A stretch of DNA of 64,000 nucleotides from Microbacterium croceum (GTDB taxonomy: Bacteria; Actinomycetota; Actinomycetes; Actinomycetales; Microbacteriaceae): contig NZ_JAHWXN010000001.1 of NCBI RefSeq assembly GCF_023091245.1, positions 1,798,001 to 1,862,000 of the forward strand, read 5' to 3'. The notes under the pieces were generated by a model that worked only from the letters and a program-made list of their open reading frames with translations, ran no database searches and was not told the DNA's origin. Shown piece after piece: positions 54,008-62,254 of this stretch; position 1 is the stretch's first letter; every line of letters begins with the position of its first letter. Made by a program: the position numbers and the translations under genes.

Positions 54008-54352
54008 TCAGCGACCCTGACGCTTCTTGTAGGGCTTGGGCTGGCCTTTGACGATCGGCGCACGCCCACGGCCCTTCGAGGCCTTGGCCTTGCCGCCGGC
54101 CGGGGCGACGGTCTTGGGCGCGGGCGGCGGTGCAGCTGCCACGGTGGTGCGCGCCTCTTCGAGGAACAGCTCGCCGACGGGGGTCAGCCGCGGGGTCCCC
54201 TCACGATGGATCAGCGCATGCCCGAGTTCCTCCTCGAGCTTGTCGAGCGACGTGTAGAGCGACGCGAGCGGGATGCCGAGCTGCTCGGCGGCGCGAGGGA
54301 AGTGCAAGGTGTCCGCAAGGACGACATAGCGGCGCAGGAGAGCGATCTTCAC
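54008..54352 (-). CDS. LysR-type DNA-binding domain with basic tail, no ligand domain
   Basis: A 114-residue protein. Residues 1-60 are a complete LysR winged-helix head (RRYVVLADTLHFPRAAEQLGI, LYTSLDKLEEELGHALIHRE). In place of the 200-residue ligand-binding domain there is an Ala/Pro hinge and a Lys/Arg/Gly tail ending PYKKRQGR. GTG start after GAAGGG. It ends four bases from the ABC-F stop. This is a stand-alone nucleoid-type or DNA-binding protein rather than a truncated regulator, given its clean, lysine-rich end. Confidence 0.75.
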   Translation of the reverse strand: MKIALLRRYVVLADTLHFPRAAEQLGIPLASLYTSLDKLEEELGHALIHREGTPRLTPVGELFLEEARTTVAAAPPPAPKTVAPAGGKAKASKGRGRAPIVKGQPKPYKKRQGR

Positions 54353-54530
54353 GGGGACCCTTCAGCGCCTCGCGCGGTACGAGGCAGTCTCCAGGGTACG
54401 CGGACGCGCCCTCGCACGCCGACCAGGGCGCGGCGGCGACGGGTGGACGGCGAGCACGCCACGAACCCGCACCGACGCGTCGGCGAGCATCCCGCTCGCG
54501 GAGCCGAGCGCACCGCTGGTGTGATCGGGG

Positions 54531-55184
54531 TCAGATGTCGCTGAAGTCGTTCGCCGGAACCTGGATCTGCGTCACCACGTCGCCGTCCAGGGCAAAGAGG
54601 AGATACTCGATCCCGACGGATCCGGGGTGCGTGAGCGAGATCGTGTCCGGTACCTCGCGACCGTCGAGGCCGAGATACTCCGCGGTCGCGGTGTCCTCTT
54701 CGTCGACCAGTGCCCAGGCGCCGGCATCGACGAGTTCGCTGCGCGTCGCTCCGACAGCGAGACCCTCCGTGGTGGCGACGGGGATGCCGTCTACCTCGGC
54801 GGCGAGCACGGCGATGCTGGCGGGTCCGTCGCCCGATTCGTCTGCGGTGACGCGCAGTCCGTCCCAGTCGTAGTTCACGAGGGTGAAGCCGTACCCGTCG
54901 GGGGCGTCGATGGGCTCGGGCTCAGGGAGTTCCCCCGTGGCCTGCTGCAGCAGTGCGAGGAGAGCGGTGCCGTCATCGAAGGACGCGGTGACCGTGCCCG
55001 AGGCGTCGGTGAACGAGATCCCGTCCAGCGCGACGACGAGGTTCGCGACGACCTCCGGAGTGGGTGCGGCGGAGAGCGGGGGCGTCGCCGACGGTGTGGC
55101 GGAAGGCGGAGTCGCCGTGGTGCAGCCGGCGAGGATCACAGCGGCGGCGAGGGCGGTCGTCAGGGCGAGAGGGAGTCGTCGCAT
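54531..55184 (-). CDS. Predicted lipoprotein, unknown function
   Basis: A 217-residue exported lipoprotein with lipobox LAGC (Cys21), a Pro/Thr/Ser-rich spacer (about 22-45) and a beta-rich mature domain with GYGFTLVNYDWDGLRVTA and VDGIPVATTEGLAVGATRSELVDAG. TAGCCT (minus strand, 55191-55196) ends six bases before the ATG. No domain recognised. The 178 bases between it and the LysR-type gene show nothing. Confidence 0.78.
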   Translation of the reverse strand: MRRLPLALTTALAAAVILAGCTTATPPSATPSATPPLSAAPTPEVVANLVVALDGISFTDASGTVTASFDDGTALLALLQQATGELPEPEPIDAPDGYGFTLVNYDWDGLRVTADESGDGPASIAVLAAEVDGIPVATTEGLAVGATRSELVDAGAWALVDEEDTATAEYLGLDGREVPDTISLTHPGSVGIEYLLFALDGDVVTQIQVPANDFSDI

Positions 55185-55226
55185 GCTCCGAGGCTAGGGC
55201 ATCGGGGCCGACATCGCGACACAGCA

Positions 55227-55260
55227 CGGATGCCGCGACCCCAGAGGGCCGCGGCATCCG
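55227..55260. terminator. Terminator hairpin downstream of the HesB-like gene
   Basis: A 10-base-pair perfect stem, CGGATGCCGC (55227-55236) and GCGGCATCCG (55251-55260), 14-base loop. It shares its core with the two hairpins at 31.8-31.9 kb. Confidence 0.75.
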
Positions 55261-55270
55261 GAATCCTGTG

Positions 55271-55570
55271 TCAGGCCACCTTCGGAAGCACGGCGAAGGA
55301 CACGGAGCCCTCGTCATCGACGCCGGCATCGAGGATCTTGTCCTCCAGCGCGGCAGATGCGGCCTCGTCGAGGAAGAGGCGGGTTCCGGAGACCTCGACG
55401 ATCTGATCCTCGGGCTCCGGGGTGGTCGTCACGAGCACCGCGAGCCGGGCGCCGCCATCCGGCTCCTGCGCGGCGGTCGAGTGAATACGGAGTCCGGCAT
55501 CCGGTGCCTCGCTCTGTCGGGTGACGAGCGTGGTGACGATGGCGGTGGCGTTGTCGGTGAGGGTGAGCAC
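55271..55570 (-). CDS. HesB/A-type iron-sulfur assembly-like protein without cysteines
   Basis: A 99-residue protein of the HesB-like fold: LTLTDNATAIVTTLVTRQ, LRIHSTAAQ, VEVSGTRLFLDEAASAALEDKILDAG. The usual A-type scaffold has three conserved cysteines; none is present, so it cannot carry an Fe-S cluster in the known way. GTG start with AAGGAG. Actinobacterial HesB-like proteins of this type are of unknown use. Confidence 0.75.
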   Translation of the reverse strand: MLTLTDNATAIVTTLVTRQSEAPDAGLRIHSTAAQEPDGGARLAVLVTTTPEPEDQIVEVSGTRLFLDEAASAALEDKILDAGVDDEGSVSFAVLPKVA

Positions 55571-55713
55571 GAGACTCTCCTTCCGGTTGGGGCATGCCAC
55601 GGTCGCGACATGTCCGGGCCACGATTCCCGAGAGTGCGCCCGGATTCAACCGAATCCAGTCGATTCCTATGGTTCTCCCACCGCGAGTGGATGCGGGCGG
55701 CCTGTGGCGCCGG

Positions 55714-56196
55714 TCACGGTCGAAGACGCTTGCGCATGAACACCTGCTCTGTACCGTCGCCATCCGGAACGCGCTCGCTCACCGCATAGCCGCAACTCTC
55801 ATAGAGACGGATGTTCGCTTCGCTCAGGCTTCCGGTGAACAGCTCGGACTGGGCGGCACCGCTGCGCTGTTCCGCCGATTCGAGCAGCAGCCGTCCCACG
55901 CCCTCGCCCTGCTGGTCCGGGGCGACCGCGATGCGGCCGATGAGGAGGGTGTCGCCGTCGACGCGGAAGCGGATCGCTCCGACGAGCCGGCCGTCGCGTC
56001 GCGCACCCAGCGCATCGCCGTCGCGGAGCTCAGCGGCCACCTGCTCCAGGGTCTGGGTCAGCGGCGGCATGTCGGCGCTGCCATAGATCTGGGCCTCCGA
56101 GACGAACGCGGCGCGCTGCAGGGTGAGGACCTCGCCCGCGTCGGCGTCGTCGAGCTTCTCGATGGTGATGTGCGGTCGGAAGTCAGATGTGTTCAC
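55714..56196 (-). CDS. GNAT-family N-acetyltransferase
   Basis: About 160 residues with the GNAT fold: acetyl-CoA loop VAPDQQGEGVGRLLLESAE, preceded by LLIGRIAV, and the terminal LYESCGYAVSERV. GTG 56196 is chosen because GAAGG lies eight bases upstream; a GTG at 56217 would add seven residues. Substrate unknown. Convergent with nothing and divergent from the Dps gene. Confidence 0.85.
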   Translation of the reverse strand: MNTSDFRPHITIEKLDDADAGEVLTLQRAAFVSEAQIYGSADMPPLTQTLEQVAAELRDGDALGARRDGRLVGAIRFRVDGDTLLIGRIAVAPDQQGEGVGRLLLESAEQRSGAAQSELFTGSLSEANIRLYESCGYAVSERVPDGDGTEQVFMRKRLRP

Positions 56197-56286
56197 CTGC
56201 GCAACCTTCGGCCCCACGGGCGGAGCGTGTCAACCCCCTCTGCGTGGCAGAGACGTCGGCCTAGAGTGCCCCCAGGAGGCAACATC

Positions 56287-56829
56287 ATGGCTGATACCAG
56301 CAAGACCACGAAGACGACTGCTGCGAAGCGCGGAGCGAAGACCACCCGGCGTCAGAACGCCGAGAAGGGCTTCACGGCGTCTGCCTCGTTGGCGGCCAAC
56401 CTGCAGTCCGTGCTCGTCGATCTACTGGAGCTCGCACTGCAGGGCAAGCAGGCGCACTGGAACGTGGTCGGGCGGAACTTCCGCGACACCCACCGCCAGC
56501 TCGACGAGATCATCGACGATGCCCGCGCCTTCAGCGACACGGTCGCAGAGCGGATGCGCGCGCTGCATGCGGTGCCGGACGGCCGCAGCGACACCATCGC
56601 CCAGACGACATCACTTCCCGAGTTCCCCGCAGGGGAGGTGTCGACGTCTGACACCGTCGACCTCATCACCGAGCGGCTCGAGGCCGCCATCGCGACGATG
56701 CGCGACGTCCACGATGCCGTCGACGAGGAAGACCCGACCTCCGCCGACATCCTGCACGCGGTGATCGAACGCCTCGAGCAGTTCGCGTGGATGGTCAGCG
56801 CCGAGAACCGCACACCGGCAGGACGCTGA
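56287..56829 (+). CDS. dps: Dps-family ferritin-like DNA protection protein
   Basis: A 180-residue miniferritin. The inter-subunit ferroxidase residues are in KQAHWNVVGRNFRDTHRQLDE (His, Asp and Glu). A lysine/threonine/arginine N-terminal tail (residues 4-25) is the DNA-binding arm typical of Dps. It binds DNA and stores iron in starvation or oxidative stress. TAGAGT (56262-56267) is a likely -10, and AGGAGG lies eight bases before the ATG. Confidence 0.95.
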   Translation: MADTSKTTKTTAAKRGAKTTRRQNAEKGFTASASLAANLQSVLVDLLELALQGKQAHWNVVGRNFRDTHRQLDEIIDDARAFSDTVAERMRALHAVPDGRSDTIAQTTSLPEFPAGEVSTSDTVDLITERLEAAIATMRDVHDAVDEEDPTSADILHAVIERLEQFAWMVSAENRTPAGR

Positions 56830-56865
56830 CGGCGGCGACCATGTCCGGCCGCGTCGGAGATCCGT

Positions 56866-57393
56866 TCACTGCGGCGGCACGTCCCGCCGCAGGGAACGGC
56901 GCACTGCTCGCGGCAGCGCCAACCACAGTGCTGCGATGACCACGACGGCTGTGATCAACGCCACGATGCCCGCGGTGCGGTTCACCGTGAAGTCCACGAT
57001 GAGCGTGGTCACGCCCACGGTCAGGGCGGCGATCACGACCAGGTCGATCTTGACGATGCGCGCCGCGACGCGCACGAGGTCGGGCTTGCGGCGGCGGCCG
57101 AACAGCGCGCGGTGCAGCCCGACCGGGGCGAGCGCCAGGATCGTGGCGATGGCGGCGAGGGCGACGAGGACGACGTACAGGTCGCGTTGCAACTCGTCCA
57201 TATCGGTGAAGCGGGGCTGGAAGGCGACGGCGAGCAGGAATCCGGTGAGGATCTGCGTGCCCGTCTGCATGACGCGGAGCTCCTGCATCAGTTCGTCCCA
57301 GTTGCGATCGGCCCGTTCATTCGGGGTCTCGTCGCGCCCGTCGACACGATCGTCGCGGAGGGGCGGTTCCGGCTCTCGGCCTTCGACTGTCAT
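56866..57393 (-). CDS. DUF6328 membrane protein
   Basis: A 175-residue protein with four transmembrane helices. The cytoplasmic start contains NWDELMQELRVMQTGTQILTGFLL, the signature of DUF6328, with FQPRF and DMDELQRDLY following. Function unknown; conserved in many actinobacteria. GAGACT ends six bases before the ATG on the minus strand. Confidence 0.85.
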   Translation of the reverse strand: MTVEGREPEPPLRDDRVDGRDETPNERADRNWDELMQELRVMQTGTQILTGFLLAVAFQPRFTDMDELQRDLYVVLVALAAIATILALAPVGLHRALFGRRRKPDLVRVAARIVKIDLVVIAALTVGVTTLIVDFTVNRTAGIVALITAVVVIAALWLALPRAVRRSLRRDVPPQ

Positions 57394-57461
57394 GAGCCCA
57401 GTCTCGTGCGCGTGCTTCCGTGCTGTCCAGCCGCCTGCTTTACCAGAACAGAGGAGATGAC

Positions 57462-57665
57462 ATGACCCTTCCCCCCATCCACGAATGGTGGCCGCACCTG
57501 TCGATCGACGCGCGACACGAGGTGGTGGACAGCGGGTCCGCGCACCTGACCGAGAAGGTGCGCGCAGAGATCCGCGAGATCACCGGAGCGGTGGTCGGCA
57601 TGCAGGAGACGCTGTCCGACGAGGACCTTGACTTCGCACGCACCCAGAGCGAGGCCGTCGACTGA
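57462..57665 (+). CDS. Small conserved protein, 67 residues
   Basis: A 67-residue acidic helical protein, LPPIHEWWPHLSIDARHEVVDS at the start and ITGAVVGMQETLSDEDLDFARTQ near the end. GAGGAG precedes the ATG at 57462. No catalytic motif. It looks like the small proteins often found beside DUF6328 and stress genes. Confidence 0.7.
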   Translation: MTLPPIHEWWPHLSIDARHEVVDSGSAHLTEKVRAEIREITGAVVGMQETLSDEDLDFARTQSEAVD

Positions 57666-57687
57666 CGGGAGAGAGGTTCGGGGGCGG

Positions 57688-58284
57688 TCAGGCCTGATCC
57701 GGAGCACTCGGTTTCGCGGTCTCCTCACGCAGTCGCGGGACCGTGCGGCGCTCGGGGCGCAGGCCGGCTTTGTCGGCGTAGAAGGCGCGGATCCTGTCCA
57801 TGTCGCTGCCGACGTCACCGGTCAGCGCGAGCGTCGGGCCGAGCCCGGTCGTCATGGTGGTGCGGTCGACGAAGCCCAGCGTCACGGGCATCCCGGTCTC
57901 CCGGGCGATCCGGTAGAAGCCGGACTTCCAGTACGCGTTTCCGCCGCGGGTCCCGTCCGGGGTGATCACCAGACCGAAGACGTCTCCGGCATGGACCTGG
58001 CTCACAACCTCTGCCACGACCCGGCCCGGGTCGGCGCGGTCCACCGCGACGCCGCCGAGTGCGCGCATGATCGGGCCGCGCCACCCCCGGAACAGGCTCT
58101 TCTTGCCGAGCCAGTGCACGTCGATCCCGAGTCGCCAGGAGATCGCGAGCATGAGTACGAAGTCCCAGTTGGACGTGTGCGGGGCCCCGATGAGGATCGT
58201 GGGTCTGGTCGGCACCGCATCGTGGCCGACCAGAGTCCAGCGGCTGAGTGCCCAGTAGAGGCGGGCGAGGGATCGTCGGAGCAT
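57688..58284 (-). CDS. 1-acyl-glycerol-phosphate acyltransferase family protein
   Basis: A 198-residue PlsC-like acyltransferase. The catalytic motif appears as APHTSNWD (His, Asp; variant of HxxxxD), and the substrate-binding EGTR motif as TPDGTRG. It transfers acyl chains to a phospholipid precursor or ornithine-type lipid. TACGGT (minus strand, 58291-58296) ends six bases before the ATG. Confidence 0.88.
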   Translation of the reverse strand: MLRRSLARLYWALSRWTLVGHDAVPTRPTILIGAPHTSNWDFVLMLAISWRLGIDVHWLGKKSLFRGWRGPIMRALGGVAVDRADPGRVVAEVVSQVHAGDVFGLVITPDGTRGGNAYWKSGFYRIARETGMPVTLGFVDRTTMTTGLGPTLALTGDVGSDMDRIRAFYADKAGLRPERRTVPRLREETAKPSAPDQA

Positions 58285-58362
58285 CCCTCAACCGTAGGCG
58301 ATCAGCTTTGCGGAGATCCGCTGTTCAGAGCCGGACCTCTGGGACAGGCGTACGATCGAGGG

Positions 58363-58509
58363 ATGAAGAAGACGCAGCAGCCTGTGACGGAGCAGGAAGC
58401 ACCCCTCGGGTTGCAGCCGCTCCCGGACGCTCTGAACCTTCTCGACGCCGATGCCGTCGGCTACTGCAGCGGTGGCGTCTGCCACTTCCCTGCGCCGAAG
58501 ACGCAGTAA
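58363..58509 (+). CDS. Small protein with a CX4C motif, 48 residues
   Basis: A 48-residue peptide, charged at the N-terminus, hydrophobic in the middle (PDALNLLDADAVG) and ending YCSGGVCHFPAPKTQ, where two cysteines are four residues apart with a following histidine. TACGAT (58351-58356) ends six bases before the ATG, so expression is likely. It could bind a metal or form a disulfide. The pattern is also reminiscent of precursor peptides, but no modifying enzymes are near. Confidence 0.65.
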   Translation: MKKTQQPVTEQEAPLGLQPLPDALNLLDADAVGYCSGGVCHFPAPKTQ

Positions 58510-58544
58510 GCAGCAGCCGCCACCGCGGGCCGCCGGACGGGCGG

Positions 58545-60017
58545 TCAGTGGCCGCCGTGGAAGTCGCCGGCGTTGTCTGCGGGCTTGCGGACGAACGGGC
58601 TCAGCGCGACGGCCGCGAGCGAGATGATCGCCGCGATGAGGAACGCCATACGTGCGCCCGGCGCTCCGGCCGTCGCCGTCGTGAGTCCTTCGTTCTCGCC
58701 TGCATGCAGGATCGCCGCGTAGGTGACCGTGAGCAGTGCGACACCCGCGGCCCCGCCGACCTGCTGCAGCGTGTTCAGCACGGCGGAACCGTGCGAGTAG
58801 AGCGAGCGCTGCAGGGATCCGAGCGACGCGGAGAACAACGGGGTGAACGACATCGCGAGTCCCACCGACATCGCGGCCTGCACGATGATCAGCACCCACC
58901 ACACGGTGTGCTCGCCGACCGTCGAGTAGTAGAACAGCGCCGCAGACACCAGGATCGTGCCGGGGATCAGCAGCGGGCGCGTGCCGCGCGCGTCGTAGAC
59001 GCGACCCATCACGGGGCCGAGCAGACCCATCAGCACGGAACCCGGAAGCAGGATCAGACCCGACTGAAGCGGGTTGAGGCCGGCGACGTTCTGCAGGTAC
59101 TGCGGGAGCAGCGTCAGAGTGCCGAACATCGACAGCGCGAGAATCGTCATGATGATGACCGAGAACGTGAAGTTCCCCGAGCGGAACACGCGCAGGTCGA
59201 GCAGAGCGTCGTCCACGCGCTGCAGCAGCAGCTGCCGCCACACGAACAGGGAGAGCGATACCGCGCCGACGGCCAGGGCGATGATGCCGGTGGTCTCTCC
59301 CGACCCGCCTTCGCCGCCGAACTGGCTGAGACCGAACACGATGCCTCCGAAGCCGAGGGCCGCGAGCGGGATCGACAGGATGTCGAGCGGGACCTGGCGC
59401 GTCTCGCCGAGGTTCGTCATCCACTTCACACCCATGAAGAGGGAGACCAGCGCGATGGGCAGGATGATCGCGAACAGGGCGCGCCAGTTCAGCGTCTCGA
59501 GCACCGCACCCGCGAGAGTCGGACCGAGCGCAGGAGCGAGCGAGATCACGAGGCCGACACGGCCCATCATGCGTCCGCGCGACTGAGGGGGGACGACGTT
59601 CATGATCGTCGTCATGAGCAGTGGCATCATGATGCCGGTCCCGGCCGCCTGGATCACGCGACCGACCAAGAGCACCGCGAACCCGGGCGCGATCAGCGCC
59701 ACGAGTGTGCCCAGCGAGAAGGCGACCATCGCGGCGATGAACACCTGACGGGTGGTGAAGCGCTGGAGTATGAAGCCGGTGGTCGGGATGACCACGGCCA
59801 TCGTCAGCATGAACGCGCTGGTCAGCCACTGTCCCAGCTCGGGCGGGATACCGAGATCCGCGTTGAGGTGCGGAATCGCGATCCCCATCGTGGTCTCGTT
59901 GAGGATGGCCACGAAGGCGGCGACCAGGAGGAGCCAGATCACGCGCATGTCGGAGCGCGAGATCGTTCCTCCCGCCGGGGTGGGGGTCGTTATCGAACCG
60001 GTGTCGACAGCGGACAT
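58545..60017 (-). CDS. MFS drug efflux transporter, DHA2 type
   Basis: A 490-residue exporter with about 14 helices. Motif C-like segments (GLVISLAPALGPTLAGAVLE near residue 150) and ILNETTMGIAIPHLNADL in helix 1 mark the DHA2 (EmrB/QacA) branch of proton-coupled multidrug antiporters. ATG with TAGGAGG ribosome site. Its stop is 35 bases from the small protein gene, tail to tail. Confidence 0.92.
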   Translation of the reverse strand: MSAVDTGSITTPTPAGGTISRSDMRVIWLLLVAAFVAILNETTMGIAIPHLNADLGIPPELGQWLTSAFMLTMAVVIPTTGFILQRFTTRQVFIAAMVAFSLGTLVALIAPGFAVLLVGRVIQAAGTGIMMPLLMTTIMNVVPPQSRGRMMGRVGLVISLAPALGPTLAGAVLETLNWRALFAIILPIALVSLFMGVKWMTNLGETRQVPLDILSIPLAALGFGGIVFGLSQFGGEGGSGETTGIIALAVGAVSLSLFVWRQLLLQRVDDALLDLRVFRSGNFTFSVIIMTILALSMFGTLTLLPQYLQNVAGLNPLQSGLILLPGSVLMGLLGPVMGRVYDARGTRPLLIPGTILVSAALFYYSTVGEHTVWWVLIIVQAAMSVGLAMSFTPLFSASLGSLQRSLYSHGSAVLNTLQQVGGAAGVALLTVTYAAILHAGENEGLTTATAGAPGARMAFLIAAIISLAAVALSPFVRKPADNAGDFHGGH

Positions 60018-60178
60018 GCGGCCTCCTAGGCACAGAAGAGAGGGAGGAAGGTGCGCGAGGGTTCGCGGGAGTCTTTCAGCGTAACCATAGGGTCCGACAT
60101 TTCATTCCAGATCTCCATGATTCCGCTGCCGGTTGGGACGAGAACCCCCGGGTCGGGGGGCGTGACTACGCTGGCGAC

Positions 60179-62236
60179 ATGAGCATGGGTGGCGGAATGG
60201 GCGGCGGCCGCGGCGGGTTCCGCGGAGTCGACGAGAGTGCGCAGCGCAGGCTGAATGCCGAGGCGCCACGCATCAGCGGTCTCGGCGGGCGTGTGATGGC
60301 GCTGTTCCAGCCGTATCGCACCCGGATCCTGTTCACGGGCGTGCTGGTCATCGTCGGTGCGGCAATCGCAGTCGTCCCGCCGCTCATCGTGCAGCGGATC
60401 TTCGACGACGCCCTGTTCCCCATCGCGGGCGGCGGCCCGCATATCGACCTGCTGATCGTGCTGGTCGTGGGAATGGTCGCGCTCTTCCTCTTCTCAGCGG
60501 CACTCGGCGTCGCCCAGACCTGGCTCACCTCCACGGTGGGCAACAGCGTCACGGGTGACCTGCGGGTGCGACTGTTCGAGCACCTTCAGGCGATGGAACT
60601 CGGGTTCTTCACGCGGACCAAGACCGGCGTCATCCAGTCGCGTCTGCAGAACGATGTGGGCGGTGTATCCGGTGTGCTCACGAACACCGTGACCAGCATC
60701 CTCGGCAATGTGGTCACCGTCATCGCCTCTCTCGTCGCGATGATCCTGATCGATTGGCGTCTGACTCTCATCGCCGTCATCCTGATGCCGTTCCTCGTCA
60801 TCGTGCAGCGTCGTGTCGGGCAGGTGCGCGCACGCATCGCCGGCGAGACGCAGGAGTCGCTCTCCGAGCTCACCTCGATCACGCAGGAGACGCTCAGTGT
60901 CTCTGGCATGCTGCTGTCGAAGTCGTTCAACCGGCAGCGCACCGAATCCGAGCGCTATCAGGCTGAGAACCGCAACCAGGTGAAGCTGCAGGTGCGAAGG
61001 GCGATGAGCGGCCAGGGGTTCTTCGCGGTCGTCCAGGTGCTGATGGCGAGCGTCCCCGCTGTGATCTACCTGGTGTCGGGGTACCTGATCGCCGGCGGGG
61101 CCGGAGCGATCACCGCCGGCACCGTGGTCGCGTTCACCACGGTGCAGGCGCGACTGCTGCAGCCGCTGATGGGGCTGATGCGCGTCTCGCTCGACCTGCA
61201 GACCTCGTCGGCGCTGTTCGCCCGCATCTTCGAGTACCTCGACCTGGTGCCGGAGATCGAGGATGCGCCGGATGCGATCAGCGTGCGCGATGCGCCGGGG
61301 CCTCGCGGGCGCATCGAGTTCGCCGACGTCGTGTTCCGGTATCCCGACGCATCGCCCGACGCGCGCCCGACCCTGCAGGGAGTGACCTTCGTCGCGGAGC
61401 CGGGGCAGCACGTCGCGTTCGTCGGTCCCTCCGGCGCGGGGAAGACCACCGTGCTCTACCTGGCGCCGCGGCTGTACGAGGCGCACGGGGGAGCGGTGAT
61501 GTTCGCCGGAGCAGATGTGCGCACCCTCACGCAGGAGTCGATCATCGACGACGTGGGCATCGTGTCGCAGGAGACCTATCTGTTCCACGCCACCATCCGC
61601 GAGAACCTGCTGTACGCGAAGCCGGCGGCGACGGAGGAGGAGCTGATCGCCGCCTGCACCGCCGCGAACATCCACCACATCATCGCGGGTTTCCAGGATG
61701 GCTACGACACGATCGTCGGTGAACGCGGATACCGTCTGTCCGGCGGTGAGAAGCAGCGCATCGCGATCGCGCGGGTGTTGTTGAAGGACCCGCCCGTGCT
61801 CCTTCTCGACGAGGCGACCTCGGCGCTGGACACGGTCTCGGAGCGCGTGGTGCAGGTCGCCCTCGACGAGGCGGCGCGCGGGCGTACCACCCTGTCGATC
61901 GCGCATCGATTGTCGACCGTGATGGGCGCCGATGTGATCCACGTGCTGGAGGCCGGACGGATCGTCGAATCCGGCACGCACGCCGAGCTCCTCGCGCACG
62001 GCGGGCTGTACGCCGAACTGGCGGCCGAGCAGGTGGCGGCGTCGCAGGTGCTCGCCACCGAGACCGCTGCGCAACAGGCGGCGACGGGAGGTGAGGCCAC
62101 GGCGCTCGCGGAGCGTCGGGCAGACCGGGCTCCCGTGGACTCGGCCGGCGCCGACGCGGTGGCCGCACTCACGGCTCCGCTGCCGCTGCTGAACACGCCC
62201 CGTACGGATGCCCGCGTGTACCCCGACGAGAGCTGA
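60179..62236 (+). CDS. ABC exporter, fused permease and ATPase
   Basis: A 685-residue type IV ABC half-transporter. Six helices (about 40-330) precede the ATPase: Walker A GPSGAGKTT, Q-loop VSQETYLF, signature LSGGEKQR, Walker B LLLDEATSALD, H-loop IAHRLSTV. A glycine-rich start (MSMGGGMGGGRGG) and an Ala/Glu tail are added. Probably a homodimeric multidrug or lipid exporter. TACGCT (60167-60172) ends six bases before the ATG. Confidence 0.95.
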   Translation: MSMGGGMGGGRGGFRGVDESAQRRLNAEAPRISGLGGRVMALFQPYRTRILFTGVLVIVGAAIAVVPPLIVQRIFDDALFPIAGGGPHIDLLIVLVVGMVALFLFSAALGVAQTWLTSTVGNSVTGDLRVRLFEHLQAMELGFFTRTKTGVIQSRLQNDVGGVSGVLTNTVTSILGNVVTVIASLVAMILIDWRLTLIAVILMPFLVIVQRRVGQVRARIAGETQESLSELTSITQETLSVSGMLLSKSFNRQRTESERYQAENRNQVKLQVRRAMSGQGFFAVVQVLMASVPAVIYLVSGYLIAGGAGAITAGTVVAFTTVQARLLQPLMGLMRVSLDLQTSSALFARIFEYLDLVPEIEDAPDAISVRDAPGPRGRIEFADVVFRYPDASPDARPTLQGVTFVAEPGQHVAFVGPSGAGKTTVLYLAPRLYEAHGGAVMFAGADVRTLTQESIIDDVGIVSQETYLFHATIRENLLYAKPAATEEELIAACTAANIHHIIAGFQDGYDTIVGERGYRLSGGEKQRIAIARVLLKDPPVLLLDEATSALDTVSERVVQVALDEAARGRTTLSIAHRLSTVMGADVIHVLEAGRIVESGTHAELLAHGGLYAELAAEQVAASQVLATETAAQQAATGGEATALAERRADRAPVDSAGADAVAALTAPLPLLNTPRTDARVYPDES

Positions 62237-62254
62237 CGCCGGCGACCGTGCGGC

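Noticed and set aside
58248..60029. Plus-strand frame of 593 codons opposite the MFS gene
   Set aside because: Arg/Glu/Gln-rich random composition; the opposite strand is a clear transporter.
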